From positions 248,001 to 312,000 of the forward strand of contig NZ_JAHCVJ010000002.1 of the NCBI RefSeq assembly GCF_018476885.1: a stretch of 64,000 nucleotides of DNA, read 5' to 3'. Below the pieces are notes generated by a model. That model worked only from the letters and a program-made list of their open reading frames with translations, ran no database searches and was not told where the DNA came from. Shown piece by piece: positions 34,431-43,913 of the stretch. The stretch's first letter is position 1, and each line of letters opens with the position of its first letter. Made by a program: the position numbers and the translations under genes. The stretch comes from Geoanaerobacter pelophilus. Its GTDB lineage: Bacteria; Desulfobacterota; Desulfuromonadia; Geobacterales; DSM-12255.

Positions 34431-35225
34431 TTAATCTTTAATGGCGGGGAGATAAATCTTGGCGGTGGTGCCCTTCCCAGGAACGCTTTCCAGGGTAACA
34501 CAGCCGCAATGCTTTCTGGTAATGGTATGCGCCAGGGTCAATCCTATTCCGGCGCATAACTCTATGGTCTTTGTTGAAAAGAACGGCTCAAAGGCCCTCG
34601 CCATAACTTCCGGCAGCATCCCATGACCGTCGTCGACAATGGCAATACAGACGTGAACCCCGGGTTTGGTCGGCGGGTGGTGCTTACAAAAGACATCATC
34701 GAGGTCAACGGTATCAACAGCTACGGCGATTTTGCCTCCAGTCTCAATCGCTTCAAGGGCATTGTCAATAACTGCCCTTATCACCATCGCGATTTGGTGA
34801 GCATCGCCAAGCACCAGCGGCACATCAGCAAACCGCTTCTCAAGAGTAACGGCTTTTCCGTTCAGGCTATCGAGGACAGCGTCAAGGGTCTTGGCAACGG
34901 CAAAGGGAGTCTTGACCGCTTCAAGCTGCCGGGAACAACCAAGTAACTTGCCGACCAGTAACGCAGCCCGTTCCGCAGATTTCTCGATCACCCCAACGGC
35001 CTTGGCCAGCGGGTGATCCTTATCCATGTCCCGCTTCAAGATGGTCGAATAGCCGAATATCGGGGTCAGGATATTATTCAGGTCATGGGCCACCACTCCG
35101 GCAACCATGCCGATTTCTTCCAGCTTTTGCGCTTGAGTGAGCTCCTTTTCCAACTGACGGATATAGCTCTCGGTTTCCGAGACATCTCCGCAATCAGTTA
35201 GGGCAACGCACTTCTGATCCGACAT
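34431..35225 (-). CDS. soluble sensor-less histidine kinase
   Basis: A 264-residue cytoplasmic kinase. A short helical start (SETESYIRQLEKELTQAQKLEEIG, read in part) leads into HisKA with the acceptor His in GVVAHDLNNILTPIFGYS and an HATPase domain with VDNALEAIETGG, G1 VDDGHGM and a G2-like AGIGLTLAHTI. There is no sensor domain, so another protein must supply the signal. The DLNN form of the H box is typical of NtrB-like kinases with LNN. Start ATG at 35225 follows GGGGGGAG. No partner regulator is adjacent. Confidence 0.87.
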   Translation of the reverse strand: MSDQKCVALTDCGDVSETESYIRQLEKELTQAQKLEEIGMVAGVVAHDLNNILTPIFGYSTILKRDMDKDHPLAKAVGVIEKSAERAALLVGKLLGCSRQLEAVKTPFAVAKTLDAVLDSLNGKAVTLEKRFADVPLVLGDAHQIAMVIRAVIDNALEAIETGGKIAVAVDTVDLDDVFCKHHPPTKPGVHVCIAIVDDGHGMLPEVMARAFEPFFSTKTIELCAGIGLTLAHTITRKHCGCVTLESVPGKGTTAKIYLPAIKD

Positions 35226-35387
35226 CAACTCCCCCCAATAACTTCGCCCTACCTGTTCACCTCAACACAGAATAGCCTGATTTTCCAATTCGTCAATAAC
35301 TGCCGGGAAAAAACCGCTCTGTTTCCGATTTACAGCAACGGCTCGCCAGTATATCTTTGAGGATAATCATCTCTCCCGGAGGTCATG

Positions 35388-36365
35388 ATGCACCAGAAAT
35401 ACGTCCAGCCACTGAGGATCGCGATACAATGGGGTTTTCTGATATTCTGCCTGTTTATCGGTTTCCGCTTTTACCAATTCGTCGGTTATTTCAGTTCAGG
35501 CGCCACAACGTTTCCATTTCCTCGGCCGGCCGGGGTCGAGGCCTTTCTGCCGATCTCTGGCTTGCTTGGTGTCAAGGATTGGCTGGTCAACGGCGCCATC
35601 AACCAGATTCACCCGGCTGCGGTTGTCATATTCATCACGGCAATTACCGTGTCGCTGCTGCTCAAACGGGCCTTCTGCTCCTGGATCTGTCCGGTGGGAG
35701 CCGTATCAGAACTGCTTTGGAAAACAGGGTTCCGGGCGACCAAGCGCAACTTCCGGCCGCCAACCTGGCTCGACCTTCCGTTGCGCGGGCTCAAATACCT
35801 GCTGCTCACTTTCTTTCTGGCATCGATCCTCTGGAAAATGCCGGCAGCAGCGGTGGCCGATTTCATTACCAGCGATTACCACAAAGTCGCAGATGTCCGA
35901 CTACTGGATTTTTTTCTCGGGATGTCCGGATTGCCCCTTACCGTCATTAGCATTCTCGTCCTGCTCTCCATACCCCTGAAGAACGCCTTCTGCCGTTATC
36001 TCTGCCCGTACGGTGCGCTGTTGGGGCTGACCTCGATGCTGTCGCCGCTCAAGGTAACCCGCAGTAAAGCAGCCTGCGTCTCCTGCGGGGTCTGCAGCCA
36101 GTTTTGCCCTTCGTATCTCCCGGTTATGGCCAAAGAGCGGATCCACTCGCCGGAATGTATCGGCTGCTGGCGCTGTATCAGCAACTGCCGAGCTGCCGGG
36201 GCGCTGGAAATGAAACTTACCGGTGGCAGGATCGCCATTGCCGGGGCGCTCTTTGCCGTTCTAGTTGTGGGCATTTTCTGGGGTGGTTCAATTATCGGTA
36301 AGGCCACCGGTCACTGGCATAATAGTATAAGCGCTGCCGAGTATGCCCGATTGCTAAAGAGATAA
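35388..36365 (+). CDS. NapH/NosR-like membrane 4Fe-4S protein
   Basis: A 325-residue inner-membrane electron carrier of the NapH family. Four to five membrane segments are visible. Two CxxxCP motifs lie in or near membrane helices (CSWICPVGAV and CRYLCPYGALL), and two ferredoxin-type clusters near the C-terminus are made by CVSCGVCSQFCPSYLP and CIGCWRCISNC. Such proteins pass electrons from the quinone pool to periplasmic or membrane reductases. It is monocistronic; no nap, nos or nrf genes are next to it, so its partner is unknown. The second of two tandem ATGs (35388) has the better spacing to GGAGG. Confidence 0.88.
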   Translation: MHQKYVQPLRIAIQWGFLIFCLFIGFRFYQFVGYFSSGATTFPFPRPAGVEAFLPISGLLGVKDWLVNGAINQIHPAAVVIFITAITVSLLLKRAFCSWICPVGAVSELLWKTGFRATKRNFRPPTWLDLPLRGLKYLLLTFFLASILWKMPAAAVADFITSDYHKVADVRLLDFFLGMSGLPLTVISILVLLSIPLKNAFCRYLCPYGALLGLTSMLSPLKVTRSKAACVSCGVCSQFCPSYLPVMAKERIHSPECIGCWRCISNCRAAGALEMKLTGGRIAIAGALFAVLVVGIFWGGSIIGKATGHWHNSISAAEYARLLKR

Positions 36366-36366
36366 A

Positions 36367-36395
36367 AAAAGGGCGCCTCATGCAGGCGCCCTTTT
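36367..36395. terminator. bidirectional terminator
   Basis: AAAAGGGCGCC pairs with GGCGCCCTTTT (36367-36395, seven-base loop). A-run on one side and T-run on the other let it serve both the NapH-like gene (plus) and dksA (minus), whose stop is 28 bases away. Confidence 0.88.
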
Positions 36396-36422
36396 GCTAC
36401 AGCTTGCCGGATAATCCGGTGC

Positions 36423-36842
36423 TTACCCTTCATCTTCCTCGCCGATGGCGATCTCGCGGTAAGCCCTGTCCTCTTCGAATCGCTTGGTCTGTGCCTGCTG
36501 GCGCTCGATGTCGGACTTGCACTTGACGCAATGACGGGCAAACGGCAACGCCTTGAGCCTTCCCAGGGGGATCTCTTCCTCGCACTCCTCGCAAATGCCA
36601 TACTCGCCCTCGTCAAGCCGCAACAAGGCCTCGTCGATACTGACCAGCTTTTCACGCTCACGATCGCCGAGCAGCATGCCGAGTTCACGGTCACGCTCGC
36701 TGGAGGCCTGGTCGTAAATATCACCGCTCGGCTCACCAGTGACAACATTTGCCCCGGATTTCATCGCCTTGGTTATCTCGTTAAGCGCGTCCTCTTTCAT
36801 CTTCAGGAGGATCGCCTTCATTTCTGACTGTTTATCAACCAT
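36423..36842 (-). CDS. dksA: DksA/TraR-family transcription factor
   Basis: A 139-residue DksA-like regulator that enters the RNA polymerase secondary channel and works with ppGpp. The coiled-coil tip motif D-x-x-D-x-A is seen as DIYDQAS, and the four zinc cysteines are in ICEECEEEI and HCVKCK. Length matches true DksA. A TTGACA/TATTAT promoter lies directly upstream. It is the last gene of the minus-strand run, separated from rimO by a 104-base promoter region. Confidence 0.92.
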   Translation of the reverse strand: MVDKQSEMKAILLKMKEDALNEITKAMKSGANVVTGEPSGDIYDQASSERDRELGMLLGDREREKLVSIDEALLRLDEGEYGICEECEEEIPLGRLKALPFARHCVKCKSDIERQQAQTKRFEEDRAYREIAIGEEDEG

Positions 36843-36888
36843 GTGCAGTAAACTCCAATATGATTAAATGGCCCCTCAGGGCGACGAA

Positions 36889-36916
36889 ATAATACAGCAA
36901 TTTCTTCGCTTGTCAA
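36889..36916 (-). promoter_or_regulatory. sigma-70 promoter for dksA
   Basis: Minus strand TTGACA (36911-36916), 16-base spacer, TATTAT (36889-36894), about 46 bases before the dksA start. Both hexamers are at or near consensus. Confidence 0.7.
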
Positions 36917-36946
36917 GGGAAAAGCCGCAACGGCAACATACTGATA

Positions 36947-38305
36947 TTACTCAGATATTATCTCACCAATCAGATCATAGTCCGAGGAGTCGGTAATCTT
37001 GAGCTTTACAATATCCCCTACATCCGCCTGCCCGGCGGTAATGTAGACCTGGCCGTCAATATCCGGGGCCTGGCGCGAGGTTCGCCCTTTCAACAGCAAT
37101 TCGGTCTCCTCGCTGTATCCCTCAACCAGGACATCCTCAATCAGATCCACCAGGCGGCGGTTCCGTTTGAACGACAACCGGGCCTGAGCCCGCATCAACT
37201 TCTTGTAGCGATCGCGCTTGATCCGCTCCGATACCTGGTCCGGCATCTCGGCAGCAGGAGTCCCCTCCTCGCGAGAGTAACAGAATACCCCGAGCCGGTC
37301 GAACTGAGATTCTTCCACAAAATGAAGCAGCTTCTTGAAATCCTCCTCGGTCTCGCCCGGAAAACCGACAATCAGCGAGGTCCTGAGGGCAATGCCTGGC
37401 ACCTCGGCACGGATCTTCGGAATAAGCGCCCGGATATCCTCCTCCGAGCTGCGCCGGTTCATCCGTTTCAGCACCGGGTCGCTGATATGCTGCAAGGGGA
37501 TATCGAGATACTTGCAGACCTTCTCCCCCTCACGGATCACCGTCAGCAGGCCGTCGGTGATCCCGTCGGGATAGGCGTAGAGCAGCCGGATCCAGCGGAG
37601 CCCGCCAATACCGTGCAGCTCCTTGATCAGCCATTCGAGATTGATCCCACCCTCAAGATCGCTCCCATAAAGGGTGATGTCCTGCGCCACCAGGTTCAGC
37701 TCCCGGGCGCCATTGGCAACAAGGCGCCGCGCCTCTTCCAAGACCAGCTTGGGCGGTCGGGAGCGAAAGCCACCGCGCAACGAAGGGATGACGCAATATG
37801 AACAGCAGTTGGAACACCCCTCGGCAATCTTCAGGTAGGCGGTGTAGAGCGGGGTAGACTGCATCCTGGGCAGTTCGGTATCGTACAGGTAGTTGGGATC
37901 GCCGGTATAGAGAATCTGGCCTTCGGCCTCGTCCTTTTCGGCAATGATCTCGGCAATGCGCGGATAGTCACCGGTGCCGACGAAGATGTCCACTTCGGGA
38001 AGCTCTTTGGCAAGCTCTTGCTGGTAGCGTTGCGGCAGACAACCGGCAACGATCAGCAGCCGGCAGTTACCGTCCTGCTTCCGGTCAGCCAGGTCGAGGA
38101 TGGTGTCGACGCTCTCCTGCTTCGCCTCTTTGATGAACGAGCAGGTATTGACGATGATGATATCGGCCTCGTGCTCATCGGTGGTGATCATATAACCGTT
38201 CTGGGAGAGGTAACCAAGCATCACCTCCGCATCCACCAGGTTCTTCGGGCAGCCGAGGCTGACCATGCTGACTTTTTGCTGAGTCTTCTCCAAATGATCC
38301 CCCAT
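36947..38305 (-). CDS. rimO: ribosomal protein S12 methylthiotransferase RimO
   Basis: A 452-residue radical-SAM enzyme that adds a methylthio group to an Asp of ribosomal protein S12. The N-terminal MTTase domain has its three cluster cysteines in SLGCPKN, NTCSF and AGCLPQRY; the radical-SAM motif C-x3-C-x2-C is in [16 protein letters not shown]; a TRAM domain ends the protein. The SLGCPKN start and [11 protein letters not shown] separate RimO from MiaB. The ATG shares a base with the yajQ stop (TAATG), so it is in operon with yajQ. Confidence 0.95.
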   Translation of the reverse strand: MGDHLEKTQQKVSMVSLGCPKNLVDAEVMLGYLSQNGYMITTDEHEADIIIVNTCSFIKEAKQESVDTILDLADRKQDGNCRLLIVAGCLPQRYQQELAKELPEVDIFVGTGDYPRIAEIIAEKDEAEGQILYTGDPNYLYDTELPRMQSTPLYTAYLKIAEGCSNCCSYCVIPSLRGGFRSRPPKLVLEEARRLVANGARELNLVAQDITLYGSDLEGGINLEWLIKELHGIGGLRWIRLLYAYPDGITDGLLTVIREGEKVCKYLDIPLQHISDPVLKRMNRRSSEEDIRALIPKIRAEVPGIALRTSLIVGFPGETEEDFKKLLHFVEESQFDRLGVFCYSREEGTPAAEMPDQVSERIKRDRYKKLMRAQARLSFKRNRRLVDLIEDVLVEGYSEETELLLKGRTSRQAPDIDGQVYITAGQADVGDIVKLKITDSSDYDLIGEIISE

Positions 38306-38790
38306 TACTCTCTGAAATTCACGAACTGCATCTCGATATCGAGGTCTTTTCCTTTGAGCAGGGCAATGGTCTCCTGCAGGTCGTCGCGGTTCTTGCCGGT
38401 GACTCGCACCTGCTCATCCTGGATCTGGGCCTGGACCTTGATCTTGCTTTCCTTGATAACGGCGATGATCTCCTTGCCCTTCTCCTTGGAGACCCCCTGC
38501 TGGATGGTGATGATCTGGCGCACCATGCCGCCGGAGGCGTTTTCGGCCTTGCCGTACTGAAGGGCCTTGATGGAGATGCCGCGCTTGAAGAACTTGGACT
38601 GGAGAATGTCGATCACGGCCTTGAGCTTGAAGTCGTCATCGGCCAGCACCTTGATGCTGTCCTTTTCCTGGGTGATCTCGCTCTTCGACCCCTTGAAGTC
38701 GTAGCGCTGGGCAATCTCCTTGACGGTCTGATTAACCGCGTTGTCGACCTCCTGCATGTCCACCTTGGAAACGATGTCGAATGACGGCAT
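38305..38790 (-). CDS. yajQ: YajQ-family nucleotide-binding protein
   Basis: A 161-residue YajQ protein. It starts [20 protein letters not shown] and has [16 protein letters not shown], both strongly conserved. Some homologues bind cyclic di-GMP; what this one binds is unknown. An AGGAGG site precedes the ATG. It lies between a LolA-like gene (24 bases upstream) and rimO. Confidence 0.95.
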   Translation of the reverse strand: MPSFDIVSKVDMQEVDNAVNQTVKEIAQRYDFKGSKSEITQEKDSIKVLADDDFKLKAVIDILQSKFFKRGISIKALQYGKAENASGGMVRQIITIQQGVSKEKGKEIIAVIKESKIKVQAQIQDEQVRVTGKNRDDLQETIALLKGKDLDIEMQFVNFRE

Positions 38791-38814
38791 GTAAAGATCC
38801 TCCTGTAATAAAAA

Positions 38815-39537
38815 TTAAGGCTTTATGACTTCCACTCCTGCCGGAACTTTGAACTGAAACCTGCCAGTGGAGAGCCCCTGATTGACCTTGACCTTTGAAT
38901 AGTCAATGGCAGTGCGATTCCCCAGCTGGTCGAAAATTACCGACGAGACAATCGGGAAAGGATCTTCTGCCTCGCCGTTTTTGCGGAATTTCTCAACCGA
39001 ACCGGCAGGTACGGTCAACTGGAGCTTGGCAAAAGCCTGGCCGGCTTTTTTCGGCACCAGTTCAAGCAGGTAGTTGCCCTTGGCATCACGCCCCTTAGCG
39101 ACAAAACTTATTTTGAAGTCCCGCGATACATTGCCGAGACCGGTGAGGTAGTTGAGCGCCACCCCCCCCTGGGCCAGCATGCTCTTGACATCGCTGATCA
39201 TGACCTGTTTATTTTCCGGGATATAGAACCAGACCTGCTTGCCGTCAGAAACGATCTGCTGTTTCGGTTTGCGGTAGTCAAAACGAAACATGGCGGCATC
39301 GCCGGAGGGCATGCGCATGAGGAGTTCGCCCCCCCCTTTTTCATCCCTCTTGATTGCTGCCAGCGTGGTCTTCTGACTGAAATCCGCCTGCAGGTCCCGC
39401 AACTGCCGGTACCCCTGCTCGACGGTTGCAATCACATCCTTGAGCTCTGCAGAACCAGTAGCGGCAGCCTGCGCCTCCCCCCCCATGGCAACAAGCGCCA
39501 GGGTAACCATTGACAGCACGATTCTCTTCATCAGCAT
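38815..39537 (-). CDS. lolA: LolA-like outer-membrane lipoprotein carrier protein
   Basis: A 240-residue periplasmic LolA-fold protein: signal peptide (about residues 3-22, ending GGEAQA), then YRQLRDLQADFSQKT, MRMPSGDAAMFRFDYRKPKQ and KQVWFYIPENKQVMI, which match LolA. It carries lipoproteins from the inner to the outer membrane. Start at 39537 has an AGAGG site. It is the nearer of two tandem paralogues; a terminator stands between them. It is followed by yajQ and rimO. Confidence 0.88.
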   Translation of the reverse strand: MLMKRIVLSMVTLALVAMGGEAQAAATGSAELKDVIATVEQGYRQLRDLQADFSQKTTLAAIKRDEKGGGELLMRMPSGDAAMFRFDYRKPKQQIVSDGKQVWFYIPENKQVMISDVKSMLAQGGVALNYLTGLGNVSRDFKISFVAKGRDAKGNYLLELVPKKAGQAFAKLQLTVPAGSVEKFRKNGEAEDPFPIVSSVIFDQLGNRTAIDYSKVKVNQGLSTGRFQFKVPAGVEVIKP

Positions 39538-39552
39538 GAATAATCCTCTCGC

Positions 39553-39581
39553 AAAAAAGGCGACACAGCCGGATGTCGCCT
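39553..39581 (-). terminator. terminator between the two LolA-like genes
   Basis: On the minus strand AGGCGACA pairs with TGTCGCCT (39558-39565 and 39574-39581) around an eight-base loop and is followed by TTTTTT (39553-39558). It should end most of the cheA/lolA-like transcript before the second lolA-like gene, whose own promoter must lie in or after it. Confidence 0.85.
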
Positions 39582-39593
39582 CATAATGACGCC

Positions 39594-40463
39594 TCAAGGC
39601 CTACCGGTACTGCCGGGAGGCCGGACCGTCTGCACATCGGCCGGGATGCTGAAGCTGAACAACAGGTCGCCGAGACCAGTATTGGGCCTGATGTTGCTGA
39701 ACTCCATGACCGTGGCATTCCCCTTGTGATCGATAACCGTGGTGGAGAGAATGGGGAAGGCCAGTTGAGGATAATCCTTCATCCGGTTGCCTTTGTTGTT
39801 CGGATTGATGATGTGACGGTTATTGTACTGGACATAGCGCGTCACCGCATCCTTGTTGACCACAATGAACAGCTTTTCCACCGTTTCCATCGCCTGACGC
39901 GGAGTCAGTTCGAGGATATAGTTGCCGTTCATATCCCGCCCCTGGGTGGAATAGGTAATCTGAAAGTCCCTGGAGATCCGCGGCAGTCCCTGCAGGAAGG
40001 TGAAACCCCGATTTCTTGTCGGATCGGAATACTGGGGGTCAAAGAACGAGGTCATGTCGCTGAGAATAACCTGGCGGTTAGCCGGGAGATAGGTCCAGAG
40101 CGAGATCCCGTCGGTAACTATTTCATGTCTCGTGGGGCGGAAATACTCAAAACGGAACTTGAGCGGATCACGGTGTTTGTAATCGGCATTCTTGAACAGA
40201 AACTCGCCGTCAGCCATCATCTCCTTCGGGGTTTTCCCGGCCATGATGGTCTTCTGGACAAAATCCGCCGAGAGGTCATAAAGGAAGATCGTGTCGTCAC
40301 TGTAACGGCTGTCAGCTTCACTGGAAAAAGACTTTTCCACGGTGTCGATCACATCCCTGAGGCTGACGGCAACACGCGGCAAAGAAGGTGTCTGGGCAAA
40401 AGCAGTTGCGGCGCACCCCAAAAGCAAGACCATACCCAAGAAAAGAGCCCGGAAATTAATCAT
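39594..40463 (-). CDS. second LolA-like periplasmic protein
   Basis: A 289-residue paralogue of the downstream LolA: signal peptide (about residues 4-23, LGMVLLLGCAATAFA), YDLSADFVQKTIM, KFRFEYFRPTRHEIV and GISLWTYLPANRQVI align with it, but it carries insertions (for example FFDPQYSDPTRNRGF) and is about 50 residues longer. This may be a LolA-like carrier for a different lipid or lipoprotein cargo. The start at 40463 follows AGGAGGG. It is 56 bases downstream of cheA, so it may be expressed with the chemotaxis genes. Confidence 0.85.
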   Translation of the reverse strand: MINFRALFLGMVLLLGCAATAFAQTPSLPRVAVSLRDVIDTVEKSFSSEADSRYSDDTIFLYDLSADFVQKTIMAGKTPKEMMADGEFLFKNADYKHRDPLKFRFEYFRPTRHEIVTDGISLWTYLPANRQVILSDMTSFFDPQYSDPTRNRGFTFLQGLPRISRDFQITYSTQGRDMNGNYILELTPRQAMETVEKLFIVVNKDAVTRYVQYNNRHIINPNNKGNRMKDYPQLAFPILSTTVIDHKGNATVMEFSNIRPNTGLGDLLFSFSIPADVQTVRPPGSTGRP

Positions 40464-40518
40464 ATGCACCCTCCTGTACCGGGGGATTGTGCCACAACTG
40501 CGACCGCCACGCAACCAC

Positions 40519-42126
40519 TTATAGCAAGGTTGCCGGGTCAAGAACAAAGACGATCTCGCCATCGCCGAGAATCCCGCCTCCAGCGAGCCCACGCAACCGG
40601 CTAAGCGGTCTGCCCACAGGCTTTACGTGGATCTCCCGGTGGCCGATCACCCGGTCAACAATGAGCCCCACCAGTTTCCCCTTGATCATTGTCACTATCA
40701 CCGGAATGAACCCGGACATTGGGCTCTTCCCAGGGGCCCTGATAATCCGGTTAAGGCTGAGCAGCGGAATTTCCGCATCGTCAAGGAGGAGATAGGCCCG
40801 TCGCTCGCGCACCAAGATCTGCTCTTTGGTTATTTCCAGGGTCCTGAGGACAGCATTGACCGGAATTGCCATCTTGAACCCACCGGTACCAATCAACAGC
40901 ACATTGATGATGGCGATGTTGAGAGGAAGGCGGAGCGTCATCCTGCTGCCGCTGCCGGGCTCGGAGCTTATGGCAAGACTGCCGCCCAAGGTCTGAACCG
41001 TTGCCCGGACCGCATCCATCCCTACCCCGCGCCCAGAAACATCGGTGACTTGCGCGGCAGTAGAGAATCCGGCGAGGCAGGTCAGCATCAAAGCCTCTTC
41101 AGGTGCGAGCTGCGCCCCCTGCTCGGCAGTCAAAAGCCCCTTGGCCACAGCAGATGCGACAAGGGCGTCAGGATCCATTCCCCGGCCATCATCCTCAACA
41201 ACGATAACAGCCTGATCCTTCTCGCGGCGGACCGCAAGCCGGATACGGCCTACCGTTTTTTTGCCGGCGAGCAAGCGCGCTTCCGTGGATTCAATACCAT
41301 GGTCCACTGCGTTGCGCAGGATATGGAGCAGCGGATCGGCCAGTTCTTCAAGGACCCCTCGGTCCAGCTCAATCTCCTTTCCCTCAACGACAAAGGAGAT
41401 CTCCTTTCCTTGCTTGCGGGCAAGATCGCGGACCACGCGGGGAAAGCGTTCGGCCAGCGTGGCAAAAGGCATCAGACGAGCCTGCATCACCGTCTGGTGT
41501 AGCTCTCTGAGCAGTTTGCCGAGATCATTGAGGGTCTCCTTCAACCGTGGCGCTTCAACCCCCTGAGTTATGTTCAGCAGCCGGTGTTTGCTGGTGAACA
41601 GTTCACCGGTGGTGTCGATCAATCGATCGAGAATCTCGGTCCTGACCCGGACGGTATGAATCGGTTCAGGCACGGCATCGGTGACTTGCTGAACAGGTTT
41701 GGCAGCTACAACAGGTTCGAGCAGAGGTGGAGCTTCGGCAGGCACGGTTGTTGGCGAAAAGCTTGCCAGCCGCTCTGATATCGGGCCGATGTCGGCACTA
41801 AACGGCCGTTGCGTCTCGACATCGTCCAGCAGCAAGGCCACCAGATCGGCCCCTTCCAGCAGCAGCGCGGCGATCTCCGAGCTGAAAGGGAACTCCCCGC
41901 TGCGGACCCTGGTCATCAGGTCTTCCATGCGATGGGCCAGATCGGCAATCTGGCCGTATTCCATCGAGGCGGCCATCCCCTTCAGGGAATGGGCCGACCG
42001 GAACAGGGCATTGATTTTTTCCTGATCGCCGGGAACCTCTTCGAGGGCAGCGATCATCCCGTTCAGGGTCTGCAAGTGCTCCCTGGCCTCAGCGAGAAAC
42101 AGTTCCCGGTACTGGGACATATCCAT
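40519..42126 (-). CDS. cheA: chemotaxis histidine kinase CheA (no P2 domain)
   Basis: A 535-residue CheA. The HPt domain comes first, with phospho-accepting His46 in FRSAHSLKGMAASM; after a short linker (about 120-165, with no recognisable P2) follow the P3 dimerisation region (RVRTEILDRLIDTTGELF), an HATPase domain (ILRNAVDHGIES, VVEDDGRGMD, GRGVGMDAV) and a CheW-like P5 domain at the C-terminus. Shorter than the usual 650-700 residues because P2 is missing. The cheW stop is one base before its start. It phosphorylates a CheY, which is not encoded in this cluster; cheY in this window is 35 kb away. Confidence 0.95.
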   Translation of the reverse strand: MDMSQYRELFLAEAREHLQTLNGMIAALEEVPGDQEKINALFRSAHSLKGMAASMEYGQIADLAHRMEDLMTRVRSGEFPFSSEIAALLLEGADLVALLLDDVETQRPFSADIGPISERLASFSPTTVPAEAPPLLEPVVAAKPVQQVTDAVPEPIHTVRVRTEILDRLIDTTGELFTSKHRLLNITQGVEAPRLKETLNDLGKLLRELHQTVMQARLMPFATLAERFPRVVRDLARKQGKEISFVVEGKEIELDRGVLEELADPLLHILRNAVDHGIESTEARLLAGKKTVGRIRLAVRREKDQAVIVVEDDGRGMDPDALVASAVAKGLLTAEQGAQLAPEEALMLTCLAGFSTAAQVTDVSGRGVGMDAVRATVQTLGGSLAISSEPGSGSRMTLRLPLNIAIINVLLIGTGGFKMAIPVNAVLRTLEITKEQILVRERRAYLLLDDAEIPLLSLNRIIRAPGKSPMSGFIPVIVTMIKGKLVGLIVDRVIGHREIHVKPVGRPLSRLRGLAGGGILGDGEIVFVLDPATLL

Positions 42127-42127
42127 G

Positions 42128-42586
42128 TCAGGCGGTTTCCTCCAAACCGGTAAATGTCCTCTGCATCGTCAACAGATCAGTTTCCAGTTTATCGATAAGG
42201 GCCTCTGCCGAGATAAGCAGTACTTCATTGCCGGCTATCTCCAGAACGGCCACCGTCGGGCTTTCGCCTCCGCCCACCAGGGCGGCATCGGCAGAAGGGA
42301 GCACCCGCTCCACATCTTCGACCCATAGGGCAAGGTCCGCGATGGAGCGATCAAGAACCAGGGCCTTGCCGGCGACACCAGTTGCCCCTGGACCGAGATA
42401 ACAGCCAAGATCGAGGAGCGGAATCAGCGCTCCGTGGAAATTCATGACCCCTTTGAAAAATGACGGGGCGAGCGGGATCGGCCAGGTTTCCGGGAGTTCG
42501 ACCACTTCCGTTACCGTTGCTAGATCTATGGCCATCTTTTGGCCTGACATACTAAACAGCACCAGACGGTCAGCATCACCGGCCAT
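42128..42586 (-). CDS. cheW: chemotaxis coupling protein CheW
   Basis: A 152-residue Che[21 protein letters not shown], then [20 protein letters not shown], the family core. It bridges receptor tips and CheA. The ATG lies inside the end of the receptor gene (11-base overlap), and one base separates it from cheA. Cytoplasmic, part of receptor arrays. Confidence 0.92.
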   Translation of the reverse strand: MAGDADRLVLFSMSGQKMAIDLATVTEVVELPETWPIPLAPSFFKGVMNFHGALIPLLDLGCYLGPGATGVAGKALVLDRSIADLALWVEDVERVLPSADAALVGGGESPTVAVLEIAGNEVLLISAEALIDKLETDLLTMQRTFTGLEETA

Positions 42587-43850
42587 CCGGTTCTCCTACT
42601 TGGAACCGCTCGACGCAGCGCATCATCTCTTCCGCCATGGCCGCCAGCTCCCGGGCAGCGGCAGCCATTTCCTGCATGGCCGACGACTGCTCTTCGGTAG
42701 CAGCCGACACCTCTTCCGTTGACGCGGCATTATCTTCCGCGACCCGGGCGATTTCATCCACCATTTCGACCATTTTCCCGGCGCCTTCGTTCTGCATGTG
42801 GGAAAGGTCGGCAATACTGTTGGCGCGACGTTCGGTCTCGCTCACCGTTGCCAGGATTTCCTTGAAGACAGCGGCAGTAATATCGATGTTCTTTTTCCCT
42901 GCAGCAATGGAGCGACCGCTTTCCGTGATGGTCTCAGACACCTTCTGGCCGTCCTCCTTGATGCTGGCGATCAATTCGACGATCTCGGTCGCCGAAGTCC
43001 CGGTGCCGTCCGCCAACTTGCGCACCTCCTCCGCCACCACGGCGAAACCTTTGCCGTACTCGCCCGCCCGAGCCGCCTCGATCGAGGCATTCAGGGCCAG
43101 CAGGTTGGTCTGACGGGAAATATCCAGGATGATGTCGGCAATCTTGCCGATATGCTGGAGCCTTTTGTTGAGCTCCAGAAAGAGCTGCCCGGTAAGTTCC
43201 ACTGAACCGTAAAAATCCTTCATTCGCTCCAGAGTATCGTTGGCCAGCTCGCCACCCCGTTTAGCCGTGACGCTGGTATCGCGAGCCGCCTTTGCCGCCT
43301 CTCTTGCCCGTTTTGCCACCAGATCGACGGAAATGGCCATCTCATGAATTACCCTGGAACTCTTGGTAACCATTTCAGCCTGGCTTTCAGCGCCGCGCGA
43401 TATCTGCTCGATCGCCTGGGCCACCTCTTCGGTAGAGGCATTGATTTCGAGCGCAGACGATGACAGCGTTCGGGATTCATCGAAAACCCTGCTGGAAATG
43501 TCCCGGATCTGCCGGACAAGCGCCCGGAGATTCTCGGCCATGACATTGATGGAATCGGCAAGGGTCTGCGTCTCATCGGGGAAGCGGGAGTTGTGCAGGG
43601 CAACATCACTGGTCAGGTCACCGGAGCTGATCGCCTCGGTGGAAGAGGTTAGCAAGGCGATGTTCCGGCTGACGCGCCGGGAAAATACCCAGCCGAGAAT
43701 GAGCCCGACCGTAACGGCAACGACATAAGACAGGATCGTCGTGATCTCCGGCGCATATCCAAGCTTGCGGATCAAATCCGGGACAAACGCCACAGACGCG
43801 ACCACCACCATGCATCCGAGAATGAATTTATAGCCTATCTGAATATACAT
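42576..43850 (-). CDS. methyl-accepting chemotaxis protein of the che cluster
   Basis: A 424-residue receptor. Two membrane segments (about residues 7-24 and 36-58) with almost no periplasm between, then HAMP ([19 protein letters not shown], read in part) and the signalling hairpin with the tip [22 protein letters not shown] and [18 protein letters not shown]. Its C-terminal part overlaps cheW, so it is most likely the main receptor of this system. What it senses is unknown; the lack of a periplasmic domain suggests an internal or membrane signal. Confidence 0.92.
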   Translation of the reverse strand: MYIQIGYKFILGCMVVVASVAFVPDLIRKLGYAPEITTILSYVVAVTVGLILGWVFSRRVSRNIALLTSSTEAISSGDLTSDVALHNSRFPDETQTLADSINVMAENLRALVRQIRDISSRVFDESRTLSSSALEINASTEEVAQAIEQISRGAESQAEMVTKSSRVIHEMAISVDLVAKRAREAAKAARDTSVTAKRGGELANDTLERMKDFYGSVELTGQLFLELNKRLQHIGKIADIILDISRQTNLLALNASIEAARAGEYGKGFAVVAEEVRKLADGTGTSATEIVELIASIKEDGQKVSETITESGRSIAAGKKNIDITAAVFKEILATVSETERRANSIADLSHMQNEGAGKMVEMVDEIARVAEDNAASTEEVSAATEEQSSAMQEMAAAARELAAMAEEMMRCVERFQVGEPDGR

Positions 43851-43913
43851 GGCATCCTCCTGCCGCGATAAACTGCCGATAGATGTTGGCCGTGGACATC
43901 GCCCACCTTATGC

